From Granulosicoccaceae bacterium (GTDB lineage: Bacteria > Pseudomonadota > Gammaproteobacteria > Granulosicoccales > Granulosicoccaceae): DNA of 8,088 bases. Of the stretch, positions 1-5,996 are shown piece by piece. Where the stretch lies: contig JALZUX010000084.1 in assembly GCA_023301405.1 (NCBI GenBank), positions 1 through 8,088 of the forward strand, in the 5' to 3' direction. The notes beneath the pieces were generated by a model, which saw only the letters and a program-made list of their open reading frames with translations, did not search any database and was not told the origin of the DNA. Positions within the stretch are counted from its first letter, which is position 1. Each line of letters opens with the position of its first letter. The position numbers and the translations under genes were made by a program.

Positions 1-61
1 CCTAGAGGGTAACCTTGAGGGCACGAGGGTTGTTGATCAAAGTCGTTTAGAGAATGCACTA

Positions 62-93
62 CTTTAGCGATATCAGCTAAAGCACTGTATTTT
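62..93 (+). terminator. Candidate terminator of a gene left of the window
   Basis: A perfect 7-bp inverted repeat (CTTTAGC at 62-68, GCTAAAG at 76-82, loop GATATCA) is followed by TGTATTTT at 86-93. The stem is AT-rich and the T tract is short and offset, so it would be a weak rho-independent terminator. It fits a plus-strand gene ending near the left edge: a frame open from base 2 stops at 65-67. It could also be an unrelated hairpin. Confidence 0.35.
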
Positions 94-97
94 CGCG

Positions 98-126
98 TTG
101 ATCCGCTTTTTGGCTACGCCTATCCT
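98..126 (+). promoter_or_regulatory. Possible sigma70-like promoter for the OmpA-like gene
   Basis: TTGATC (98-103) and TATCCT (121-126) are separated by 17 bases, each matching four of six consensus positions. It lies in the only gene-free stretch ahead of the lipoprotein gene and would give a leader of about 135 bases. Both boxes are imperfect, and sequences of this quality occur by chance. Confidence 0.25.
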
Positions 127-229
127 TTCTGGAATTTACCCGTCATTGCACAACATCTATTCACGGTACCCGCAATCTGCCGCTACACAAACAGAGTTAC
201 CAGGTGTGATAAGGGCTTGTGAGAGCAAA

Positions 230-247
230 TGCTTCAACACTGAAGCA
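230..247 (+). promoter_or_regulatory. Leader hairpin just upstream of the OmpA-like gene
   Basis: TGCTTCA (230-236) and TGAAGCA (241-247) form a perfect 7-bp stem with a 4-base loop, ACAC. The hairpin ends 11 bases before the AGG of the probable Shine-Dalgarno site (258-260) and 20 bases before the ATG at 268. No T run follows, so it is not a terminator. A role in translation control or mRNA stability is inference. Confidence 0.4.
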
Positions 248-267
248 CACTATTGGCAGGTAAAATC

Positions 268-945
268 ATGATAAATACGCGTCTCAAAATCAGCTTCACT
301 TCTATTGTTGCAGCGGTGGTGGTCATCACTGGTTGTGCGACAGGTGATTCACTTTCCAAAGGGCAAGCGGGCTCGGCTAGCGTTGCTGCAGCGGGTGCCG
401 TGGGGCATCAGGTTGATGGGAATAAAAGCCGCTATGCGGGGGCGCTGGCTGGTAACGCGGCAGGTCGATATATGGATGAGCAACAGCAAGCGTTGGAAGA
501 CAAGTTAAGACAAGAGCAAGCCGCAAATGAAATTCAAATCTCAAGACTGCCGGATAATTCTTTGAAGCTGAACCTTAGCAGCAAAGTCTCTTTTGATTCC
601 GACAGTGCCATGATTCAACGTGGATTCCAAGACAGTTTGAACAAAGTAGCTAATGTGCTGGCAGACTATCCGAGTACCGCGGTGCATGTCATTGGCTATA
701 CCGACAGCTCAGGTCCGGAACAATACAACATCCAGCTGTCGGTAAAACGAGCAAGCAGCGTTCAGGGGTATTTGACAACACAGGGTGTGCGGTTGGACAG
801 AACCCGTATCAAAGGCTTCGGAGAGTCTATGCCGGTCGCCAATAATGCATCCGATATAGGCAGGCAGCGTAACCGGCGTGTGGAAATCTATTTAAAGCCT
901 ATAGTCGAAGGGCAGGAGCAGGCAGCCTATAGGTCGCCAGTGTAA
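268..945 (+). CDS. OmpA-family outer-membrane lipoprotein (YiaD-like)
   Basis: This is a lipid-anchored outer-membrane protein whose C-terminal domain should bind peptidoglycan. The 225-residue product has a basic N-terminus, a hydrophobic stretch at 10-20 and a lipobox ITGC with acylated Cys23; Ala24 follows, so the inner-membrane retention signal is absent. Residues 34-67 are rich in Gly and Ala and look like a shortened glycine-zipper region, followed by a helix rich in Gln and Glu (70-87). The OmpA-like domain spans about 101-212, with GYTDSSG (Asp146), LSVKRA (Arg161) and NRRVEI (202-207). Asp146 and Arg161 have the same 15-residue spacing as the diaminopimelate-contacting Asp and Arg of E. 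coli OmpA. ATG 268 is preferred over TTG 253 because AGG (258-260) sits 7 bases upstream and the signal peptide then has normal length. The gene stands alone. Order and content match the YiaD type; the exact role is unknown. Confidence 0.9.
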   Translation: MINTRLKISFTSIVAAVVVITGCATGDSLSKGQAGSASVAAAGAVGHQVDGNKSRYAGALAGNAAGRYMDEQQQALEDKLRQEQAANEIQISRLPDNSLKLNLSSKVSFDSDSAMIQRGFQDSLNKVANVLADYPSTAVHVIGYTDSSGPEQYNIQLSVKRASSVQGYLTTQGVRLDRTRIKGFGESMPVANNASDIGRQRNRRVEIYLKPIVEGQEQAAYRSPV

Positions 946-954
946 AGTGAGGTG

Positions 955-1316
955 TAACAGGGAAAAATAGCTCAGCGCTGTCTTTTTTATAAACACCGAA
1001 GCAGCAGTTATCACAGTGGTGAGTGGTGCAATATGAATACAGATATTAGCAGTGAAAGGAGTCAGGTGGGCTGCAGTGACACTCGCAACACCGGCTTTTT
1101 TAAGCGCGCATGACTAATGATTAACACAGTAGCAACTGTTATAACTGCCGTATGACTAAAACCGGTAAAGGCACAGTCAGCGGGCACAACGCCGGCGACC
1201 GCCGCCATCACCAAGGTAAAAAATAGCCACAGCATCGTGGCGGCATTTCCCCCCATGGCAAGCAATGCCAGTGTGATAAGTAAAATGATGCTGATGGTAA
1301 TCTATGGGGTAGCCAT
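955..1316 (-). pseudogene. Decayed N-terminal remnant of an SLC13-type transporter
   Basis: Reading leftward on the minus strand, a hydrophobic segment is followed by GFSHTAVITVA, the signature I know from the N-terminus of SLC13/DASS (divalent anion:Na+ symporter) permeases, where GFSNPAVITVA is typical. The reading frame is broken. An ATG at 1316 is followed by an in-frame TAG at 1302-1304. The family-like reading then runs from 1301 to the A6 run at 1096-1101, where it must move to the -1 frame to continue as KKAGVASV and then an LTPFT...HIAPLTTVITAASVF segment, matching the family's later LAPF...H...LT...SAF stretch. Beyond about 960 it dissolves into the antisense of the lipoprotein gene. 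About 110 codons remain of a family usually well over 400 residues. No Shine-Dalgarno site precedes the ATG. Family assignment is from motif memory, not a search. Confidence 0.65.
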
Positions 1317-1526
1317 AACGATAGATCAATCGAGGAAAGAACTTAAGCAACTCGTGGGTTGGGTTTGCCGCTACCCGGATACGTTAATTGAGTGCAGAAT
1401 TGCACTTGAGTTGATACTGCACTCGACGGCTAATTCTAACAATTGTAATTGAGGCTGATAGCTGTGCATCCCAGGAGGGCTTAGCTTCAGTTGAATGCAA
1501 ATGTTAAGGTTGGTAGCCTGAACAAG
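1317..1526. other. Gene-free spacer with nested inverted repeats
   Basis: No credible gene is seen between the transporter remnant and the CBS gene. The plus-strand frame at 1237-1452 has no recognisable protein character and no good ribosome binding site, and it overlaps the remnant. The only notable structure is the repeat set at 1390-1424, listed separately. Confidence 0.6.
1390..1424. repeat. Nested inverted repeats, two exclusive hairpins
   Basis: GAGTGCAG (1390-1397) pairs perfectly with CTGCACTC (1417-1424) across a 19-base loop. Its core AGTGCA (1391-1396) also pairs perfectly with TGCACT (1401-1406) across the loop GAAT. The left arm cannot join both hairpins at once, so two folds compete. 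No T run follows in either direction. It could be an operator-like palindrome, a folded RNA or chance. Confidence 0.45.
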
Positions 1527-1955
1527 TTAGCTCATAATGTAACCTTCAAGGTGTGCGATGGTGTTTGATTGCTCGGCAATTATTGACTTGATTAGATCGC
1601 CAATCGATAACACTCCGGTAATACGTCCTTTTTCAATGACTGGTAAGTGACGAATTTTATGTTTGTTCATTAGAGCCATGCAATGGTCGATCGATTCATT
1701 GGGTCTGACACTAATTACGTTTTCGGTCATGATTTCTGAAATAGGGGTGTTGTGAGATTCTTTTCCTTTAAGGATCACTTTGCGCGCGTAATCACGTTCG
1801 GACACAATGCCGACAAGTCGGTTGGACCGGGTAACCAACAGGGCGCCGATTTCTTTTTCGCTCATTAGCTTGATGGCATCAAGTACTGAGTTATCTGGTG
1901 AAATGGTCCAGACGATCGGGTCTTTACCGGCAAGTAGCTGTGTAGCCTTTTTCAT
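1527..1955 (-). CDS. Stand-alone CBS-domain pair protein
   Basis: This is a small cytoplasmic protein of 142 residues built only from two CBS motifs, a fold that usually senses adenine nucleotides or related ligands. CBS1 covers about residues 9-63 and ends in GIVSERD (49-55); CBS2 covers about 75-128 and ends in GVLSIGD (114-120). Both carry the G-h-x-S-x-x-D pattern that contacts ribose or phosphate (Ser52/Asp55 and Ser117/Asp120), so both sites look able to bind ligand. The DYARKVILKG linker and the RHLPV strand are typical of a widespread proteobacterial family. The start is well supported: GGAGG (plus 1961-1965) lies 5 bases upstream of the ATG. No effector domain is fused and no partner gene is adjacent, so the regulated target and the ligand are unknown. 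Confidence 0.92.
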   Translation of the reverse strand: MKKATQLLAGKDPIVWTISPDNSVLDAIKLMSEKEIGALLVTRSNRLVGIVSERDYARKVILKGKESHNTPISEIMTENVISVRPNESIDHCMALMNKHKIRHLPVIEKGRITGVLSIGDLIKSIIAEQSNTIAHLEGYIMS

Positions 1956-2288
1956 TGAAACCTCCGTAGCAGCAGAATTAGTAATCTACCCTTCAAGCTT
2001 CTTGTCACGTTACCGCGAAAGTTGTGCCTCTGCAACACGGCTAAGTGGACGTTACAGTTTAAAATGCCTGCCTTGAGTTAGCTTGTGGTAATCCGTAATC
2101 GAGCGTTGCTAGGTTGGCCCATGGGTGGGTCATTTATCGACTACCTGCAGTTGGATAGCATAGCTCAATGTTTTAGTGAGAAATGATTTCACTACTATTA
2201 GTCATAACATCATGAGCCTGATCAGCCCGGTGGCTGCTTTTATAGAAGCGCTACACATGGTGTGTCTAGCAGCGCTTTATATTGCTAA
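1956..2288. other. Gene-free spacer between the CBS gene and metY
   Basis: These 333 bases hold the Shine-Dalgarno site and presumably the promoter of the CBS gene at the left, and the 3' end of the MetY transcript at the right. I see no protein-like frame and no tRNA or riboswitch pattern. The one clear structure is the inverted repeat at 2246-2277. Confidence 0.55.
2246..2277. repeat. Inverted repeat after metY, possible weak terminator
   Basis: AAGCGCT (2246-2252) pairs perfectly with AGCGCTT (2271-2277). Inside, ACAC (2253-2256) pairs with GTGT (2261-2264) around a short loop, leaving an asymmetric bulge. It begins 11 bases beyond the MetY stop codon, where a terminator is expected, but the minus strand after it is not T-rich. 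It may be an mRNA 3'-end stabiliser or a protein-binding palindrome instead. Confidence 0.35.
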
Positions 2289-3572
2289 TCAGTCAACGTT
2301 TGCAAGAGCTTGTTCTATATCCCAGATGATGTCGTCTACATTCTCAATTCCAATTGAGAGTCGAATCATATCCTGGGTCACTCCGGCGGCCAGTTGTTCT
2401 TCTTTGCTTAACTGTCGGTGGGTGGTTGAGGCGGGATGAACCACCAATGATTTAGCATCGCCAATATTGGCAACGTGGCTGATAAACTGCACGTTATCTA
2501 GAAAACTCACCCCGCTGGCTAAACCCCCTTTGATGCCAAACGATAACAATGAGCTAGCCCCTTTAGGGCAGTATTTTTTTATTAAATGATGATATTTATT
2601 ATCGGCAAGCCCCGGGTAATTTACCCACGCCACCTTGCTATGAGATTCTAAAAACTTCGCTACTGTCAAAGTGTTTTGGCAGTGTCTTTCCATACGTAGA
2701 TGAAGAGTTTCAAGCCCTTGTAAAAATGCAAATGCATTGAACGGGCTTAATGCCGGGCCCAGTGTTCTGAGGTACTCCATGCGAGCCTTGGTGATGTAGG
2801 CGAAGTCGCCGAACGTTTCATAGAACTTCACGCCATGGTAGCCGTCAGACGGTTCACACATTTCGGGGAATTTTCCGTTATCCCAAGGGAATGTGCCTGA
2901 CTCGACAATGATTCCTCCCATCGATGTGCCGTGTCCACCAATAAACTTCGTTGCTGAATGAATGACGATGTCGGCACCATGTGATATTGGTTTGCAGAGC
3001 ACCGGAGATGGCACCGTGTTGTCGACAACGAGAGGGATGCCGCTAGCATGAGCTACTTCTGCGATTGGCTCTATATCAAGAACATTAAGGTTAGGATTAC
3101 CGATCGTCTCAGCGTAGAGCAGCCGGGTTTTATCAGTGATCGCGTCAGCGAAATTCTGTGGGTGATCGGGATCAACGAATATTGTCTTGATTCCCATTTT
3201 TCGAAAATTGACTTGTAGCTGTGAAAAGCTTCCGCCGTATAGGGTTTTCGCTGCGACAATTTCATCTCCATGATTGCACAGCGTTAACAGCGCAATCATT
3301 TGCGCAGACATTCCGCTGGCCACTGCGAGTGCTGCGCGGCCTCCCTCAAGTGCGGCGACACGTTCTTCAAATGCAGAGCAAGTTGGATTGCTCAGCCGTG
3401 CATACACGTTGCCGAATGTTTGTAAGTTAAAAAGGCTTGCGGCGTGCTCTGCGTCGTCAAAGACATACGATGTCGTTTGATAAATGGGCATGGCGCGTGC
3501 GCCGGTCGCCGCATCGGGTATTTGCCCTGCGTGTAAACACAGTGTTTCATCTGCAAACTGTCGATCAGCCAT
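2289..3572 (-). CDS. metY: O-acetylhomoserine sulfhydrylase, PLP-dependent
   Basis: This enzyme condenses O-acetylhomoserine with sulfide (or methanethiol) to give homocysteine (or methionine) in the direct sulfhydrylation route. The 427 residues have the length and motif order of the Cys/Met-metabolism PLP family. Visible motifs are YARLSNPT (57-64, with Tyr57 and Arg59 that reach the neighbouring subunit's cofactor), the phosphate-gripping SGM (86-88), VVDNT (182-186, Asp184 for the pyridine nitrogen), HSATKF (205-210, Schiff-base Lys209), SLVVHPAST (375-383) and RLSIGIE (404-410, Arg404 for the substrate carboxylate). The stretch between residues 225 and 255 is the insertion typical of MetY rather than MetB or MetC. 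It is complete and intact. The upstream CoA-binding gene ends 36 bases away on the same strand, suggesting one transcript. The start has only a weak GGA upstream but matches the usual N-terminus. No SAM riboswitch is seen in the short gap. Confidence 0.95.
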   Translation of the reverse strand: MADRQFADETLCLHAGQIPDAATGARAMPIYQTTSYVFDDAEHAASLFNLQTFGNVYARLSNPTCSAFEERVAALEGGRAALAVASGMSAQMIALLTLCNHGDEIVAAKTLYGGSFSQLQVNFRKMGIKTIFVDPDHPQNFADAITDKTRLLYAETIGNPNLNVLDIEPIAEVAHASGIPLVVDNTVPSPVLCKPISHGADIVIHSATKFIGGHGTSMGGIIVESGTFPWDNGKFPEMCEPSDGYHGVKFYETFGDFAYITKARMEYLRTLGPALSPFNAFAFLQGLETLHLRMERHCQNTLTVAKFLESHSKVAWVNYPGLADNKYHHLIKKYCPKGASSLLSFGIKGGLASGVSFLDNVQFISHVANIGDAKSLVVHPASTTHRQLSKEEQLAAGVTQDMIRLSIGIENVDDIIWDIEQALANVD

Positions 3573-3608
3573 TGGTAGTCCGGTGTTAAATTCTGAAGGG
3601 AAGAGGGT

Positions 3609-4082
3609 TTACTTCCGTGCTCGCCGCGAGGATATAATGCCGGTATTTACACCAGCGTAATTAAGCCCGCCGAATAGTCGACCGTGCTCAATTTTCACAC
3701 ATCGGTTCGATATGACATCAAGACCGGCATTAATGGCTTTTTGTTCTGCTTCGGGGTGCTCTACGCCAAGCTGTAACCATAGACATTTAGCGCCGGCTGC
3801 AATTGCCTGATCAGCAAGTGCCGGTATTTCTTCTGGCCGTCTAAAGCAATTAACGATGTCTATTGGCACGGGGATGTCGGCGATCGAGGGATAGCAGGGT
3901 TCACCTAGAACGGTTTCATAACGGGGGTTGACGGGAATTATCTGATAGCCGTGATGCTGCATGTATTTTGCGGCAAAGTACGATGGTCTGTGGGGGGCAT
4001 TCGACACTCCCACGACAGCAATAATGCGATAGCTTCGCAGTATTCGGTGCAGCGCTGAAATTGTTGCAGGAGGACGGACCAT
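3609..4082 (-). CDS. CoA-binding domain protein (YccU-like)
   Basis: This is a small Rossmann-fold protein of the CoA_binding_2 type, 157 residues, with the domain at about 12-135. It shows VVGVSNAPHRPS (23-34, the nucleotide-binding turn with Ser27, Arg32 and Ser34), IIPVNPRYETVLGEPCYPSI (48-67), FRRPEE (80-85), WLQLGVEHPEA (102-112) and the late Cys motif NRCVKIEHGRL (126-136). These are the conserved blocks of YccU-like proteins, which resemble the CoA-binding domain of succinyl-CoA synthetase alpha but carry no ligase module. It is the first gene of a probable operon with metY; sulfhydrylase substrates arise from acyl-CoA-dependent acylation of homoserine, so a link to CoA status is conceivable but unproven. 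No Shine-Dalgarno site precedes the ATG (the upstream bases are AAAAACCCC), and no better internal start is visible. The biochemical function of the family is not settled. Confidence 0.9.
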   Translation of the reverse strand: MVRPPATISALHRILRSYRIIAVVGVSNAPHRPSYFAAKYMQHHGYQIIPVNPRYETVLGEPCYPSIADIPVPIDIVNCFRRPEEIPALADQAIAAGAKCLWLQLGVEHPEAEQKAINAGLDVISNRCVKIEHGRLFGGLNYAGVNTGIISSRRARK

Positions 4083-4224
4083 GGGGTTTTTCTAAAGTGA
4101 ACAGTGAGATATCTTTTGAATCATCTTAAGCTACTTTATGATACCGCAATTTGATGCGTTCTTGTCTGTGTTCTGTTAGCGTAGGGCGAGGTGATTCCTA
4201 TCAATAATAGTCAGGTCCGCACTA

Positions 4225-4410
4225 GTGGCTGAGATCCTTCAATTCCGAAAAAAGAAAGCATCGGACAAACACCGTGGCAAAACCTTGTGTAGAAATAACC
4301 ATCACAAGTGGGAAATCCAGACGTCCAGGAAATTTGACGTAAAATCGGGAAAGCTATTTACGTTGTCAAAGTGCAGCAGATGCGGCAAACAAAAAACCGA
4401 GCTTTTATAG
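4225..4410 (+). CDS. Small putative zinc-ribbon protein, unknown function
   Basis: This gene encodes 61 residues from a GTG start, with AGGT (4213-4216) 8 bases upstream. The N-terminus MAEILQF is followed by a basic stretch (residues 8-19, KKKASDKHRGK). Cys22 and His26/His27 lie in CRNNHHKW, and Cys50/Cys53 in CSRCGK, giving a C-x3-HH ... C-x2-C arrangement that could hold one zinc ion. A central segment (FDVKSGKLFTLSKC) alternates polar and hydrophobic residues like a beta hairpin between the two half-sites. I recall similar short proteins in gammaproteobacterial genomes but cannot attach a function. There is no signal peptide or membrane segment, so it is probably cytoplasmic. It is transcribed divergently from the CoA-binding gene, with 142 bases between them. 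The paired Cys/His motifs argue that it is a true gene. Confidence 0.72.
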   Translation: MAEILQFRKKKASDKHRGKTLCRNNHHKWEIQTSRKFDVKSGKLFTLSKCSRCGKQKTELL

Positions 4411-4608
4411 CGTTGCTAATCGTAACCATTCAGCACGTGCAGCAGAATTAATGCATCATGGCCCTATGCATAGCAGGGTTTAGTGGCTATTTGAGAGGAC
4501 CTGCCGTACCTTGTTATGCAATGATGGGGCAGGAGTTCCACCCGATATACACTTGAGTGTTAACCACACAGCCGATGGGCGCGAAATATGTGCTCTGACC
4601 AGCTACCG
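4411..4608. other. Structured spacer with several inverted repeats
   Basis: No protein-like frame is visible. It contains the perfect 10-base palindrome CTATGCATAG (4464-4473), whose ATGCAT core repeats at 4451-4456; CCTGCC (4500-4505) pairing with GGCAGG (4528-4533), with a nearby outer GGA/TCC pairing possible; and ACACT/AGTGT (4549-4553/4556-4560). None is followed by a T run. The spacer lies between convergent genes, so it probably holds the 3' ends of both transcripts. Confidence 0.4.
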
Positions 4609-5907
4609 TTAATTTTCGATTGAAACGCAGTTGCCGCCTTGGGTAACCGCGAAATCCAATGCTGTCTGTGCGTTACCGATCATGGTTCTGAATGTTTCAT
4701 CTGGAAAAGTAGTGGCACCGATGCTACCTGATATATTTACAACATGAGATCCGTATTCAACCACTGTCTTCGCAATCTTCTGCCGTATTCTTTCAAAGAC
4801 CATAATGGCGTTGTGGTCCCCGACGTTTGATGCCAGGCACACAAATGTGCCTGCTTTATAGCGAGCCAGCACATCGTTTGCACGTAGTTCATTTTGTAGA
4901 ATAGGCGCGATTGTGCGCATCACTTCGTTGCTGACGTCAATGCCGTGTTCGGTAGTTATTGAATCAAAGTTATCGATTTCGATCATCGCCAATGACAGCT
5001 TGATGTCACCGCGTTGGGCGCCAGCGTACATTTTCTGGCCGACATCGAAGAGATAGTCTCTATTGTAAAGGCCCGTGAGTGCGTCGCGTGTTGCCGAATA
5101 CTTTATTTCACGCACTCGTTCTATTGATTCTACGCACTGTTGAATGCGGTAGTAGAATTCGTCGGTCTGCTGTTGTTTGAAAATGACATCGTTAGCGCCG
5201 GCGCGAAGCATTCTGGCGCTGGAAGAGGTATCCTGGGTGTCACTGACCACAGCGATAGATAAATCTTCACGCCTATAGTGTTGGCGAAGGCCATTGATAA
5301 GTGATAGTTCATCCGCTTCAATCGCTGCATGATCAATTAGCAGTAAAGCGGAATCTTTGTTATTTTCCAGTTGGCGTCGCACATCAGCTTCGGTGCGAAC
5401 GTCAATGACGGTATAACGATGGATATCTAACAACTGGCGAATATTTTTGCGATTGAAGTCGTTGTTACTATAGAAAATAATCTTACGACGATGATTCAGC
5501 AGCGTTCGTTGCACGATATCGCCAATAAGATTGAGGTCTTCATCGCTGCGTTTCAGTACGCAATCTATGATGTATTTATCTTTGAGCCTGTCCACCACCG
5601 CGTCATTGATCTGAGATGACAAAGCAATGGTGGGAATCTGATGGCTGGTGAGTATCTCTAGTACTTCACCGTTCGGTGCATCCGGGAGTCGTGTGTCAAC
5701 GACCGCCAGGATAAACTCGTCGGTATTACCCTGTACGAGTTTGCGCACAGCGCTGGCAGTGTTCACTGCATCGGCTTGTACGCCAAGGGACTCGTGAACT
5801 CGCTCCACAAGGACGTCGCGCACCGCTTGCTCCTGCTGCGCCACCAGAACTCTGAGTGTGCTGCCGAAGTCGTTGCCTGGGATAATTGGTTGCTGTAGTT
5901 GTCTCAT
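4609..5907 (-). CDS. Tandem receiver protein with degenerate GGDEF domain
   Basis: The 432-residue protein reads REC-REC-GGDEF, the layout of PleD and PopA. REC1 (about 17-135) keeps a candidate phospho-acceptor Asp71 (VVDTRLP) and Lys119, but has AQQE (23-26) where receivers have the metal-binding acidic pair. REC2 (about 141-260) keeps Asp192 (LIDHA) and Lys244, but has YSNND (146-150) there. The GGDEF domain (about 268-432) begins with a good DALTGLYNRDYL (275-286). The signature is KAGTF (351-355) instead of GGDEF; the first metal Asp is Glu310, the guanine-contacting Asn is Thr318, and the later GD is SN (326-327). Cyclase activity is therefore very unlikely. The inhibitory-site motif RAND (RxxD, 342-345) is intact at its normal five-residue distance. 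The likely role is a cytoplasmic c-di-GMP receptor acting by protein contact, not a cyclase. The gene is monocistronic, with a poor ribosome binding site. Confidence 0.9.
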   Translation of the reverse strand: MRQLQQPIIPGNDFGSTLRVLVAQQEQAVRDVLVERVHESLGVQADAVNTASAVRKLVQGNTDEFILAVVDTRLPDAPNGEVLEILTSHQIPTIALSSQINDAVVDRLKDKYIIDCVLKRSDEDLNLIGDIVQRTLLNHRRKIIFYSNNDFNRKNIRQLLDIHRYTVIDVRTEADVRRQLENNKDSALLLIDHAAIEADELSLINGLRQHYRREDLSIAVVSDTQDTSSSARMLRAGANDVIFKQQQTDEFYYRIQQCVESIERVREIKYSATRDALTGLYNRDYLFDVGQKMYAGAQRGDIKLSLAMIEIDNFDSITTEHGIDVSNEVMRTIAPILQNELRANDVLARYKAGTFVCLASNVGDHNAIMVFERIRQKIAKTVVEYGSHVVNISGSIGATTFPDETFRTMIGNAQTALDFAVTQGGNCVSIEN

Positions 5908-5930
5908 TCTTCACGCTGTTGGAAGTGTGA

Positions 5931-5945
5931 TCCGCATATAGCGGA
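5931..5945. repeat. Short hairpin upstream of the GGDEF gene
   Basis: TCCGC (5931-5935) and GCGGA (5941-5945) form a perfect 5-bp GC-rich stem with the loop ATATA, 23 bases upstream of the GGDEF-protein start codon and so within its 5' leader or promoter. A role as operator or leader hairpin is possible, but the element is too short to claim more. Confidence 0.3.
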
Positions 5946-5996
5946 AGCAATCGCCGATTGATTAGTTATGCTAGATTGATACCATCACTAACATTT

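Noticed and set aside
2..67. Open frame ending LENALL at the left edge, possibly the C-terminus of an upstream protein
   Set aside because: Only 21 codons are visible, with no recognisable motif, and another frame stops at 10-12. The hairpin at 62-82 fits a gene end here, but the coding frame cannot be decided.
1237..1452. 71-codon plus-strand frame over the transporter remnant
   Set aside because: It lacks a convincing ribosome binding site, overlaps the better-supported minus-strand transporter signature and includes the inverted repeats; no protein family is recognisable.
2176..2439. 87-codon plus-strand frame entering the MetY 3' end
   Set aside because: It is antisense to the intact metY coding region over half its length, with no start signal or domain.
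3573..3608. Possible SAM riboswitch or other methionine-responsive leader ahead of metY
   Set aside because: Only 36 bases separate metY from the upstream gene, too short for a SAM riboswitch, and no such pattern is seen ahead of the CoA-binding gene either.
1968..4450. GCAGCAGAATTA occurring at both 1968-1979 and 4439-4450
   Set aside because: A single shared 12-mer with no similarity in the flanks is not enough to call a dispersed repeat or attachment site.
1403..4558. CACTTGAGT shared between the repeats at 1403-1411 and 4550-4558
   Set aside because: Nine bases can recur by chance in 8 kb, and the surrounding palindromes differ.
5726..5950. 74-codon minus-strand frame overlapping the start of the GGDEF protein
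   Set aside because: It is an out-of-frame reading of the REC1 coding region, with Arg/Ser-rich composition and no domain.
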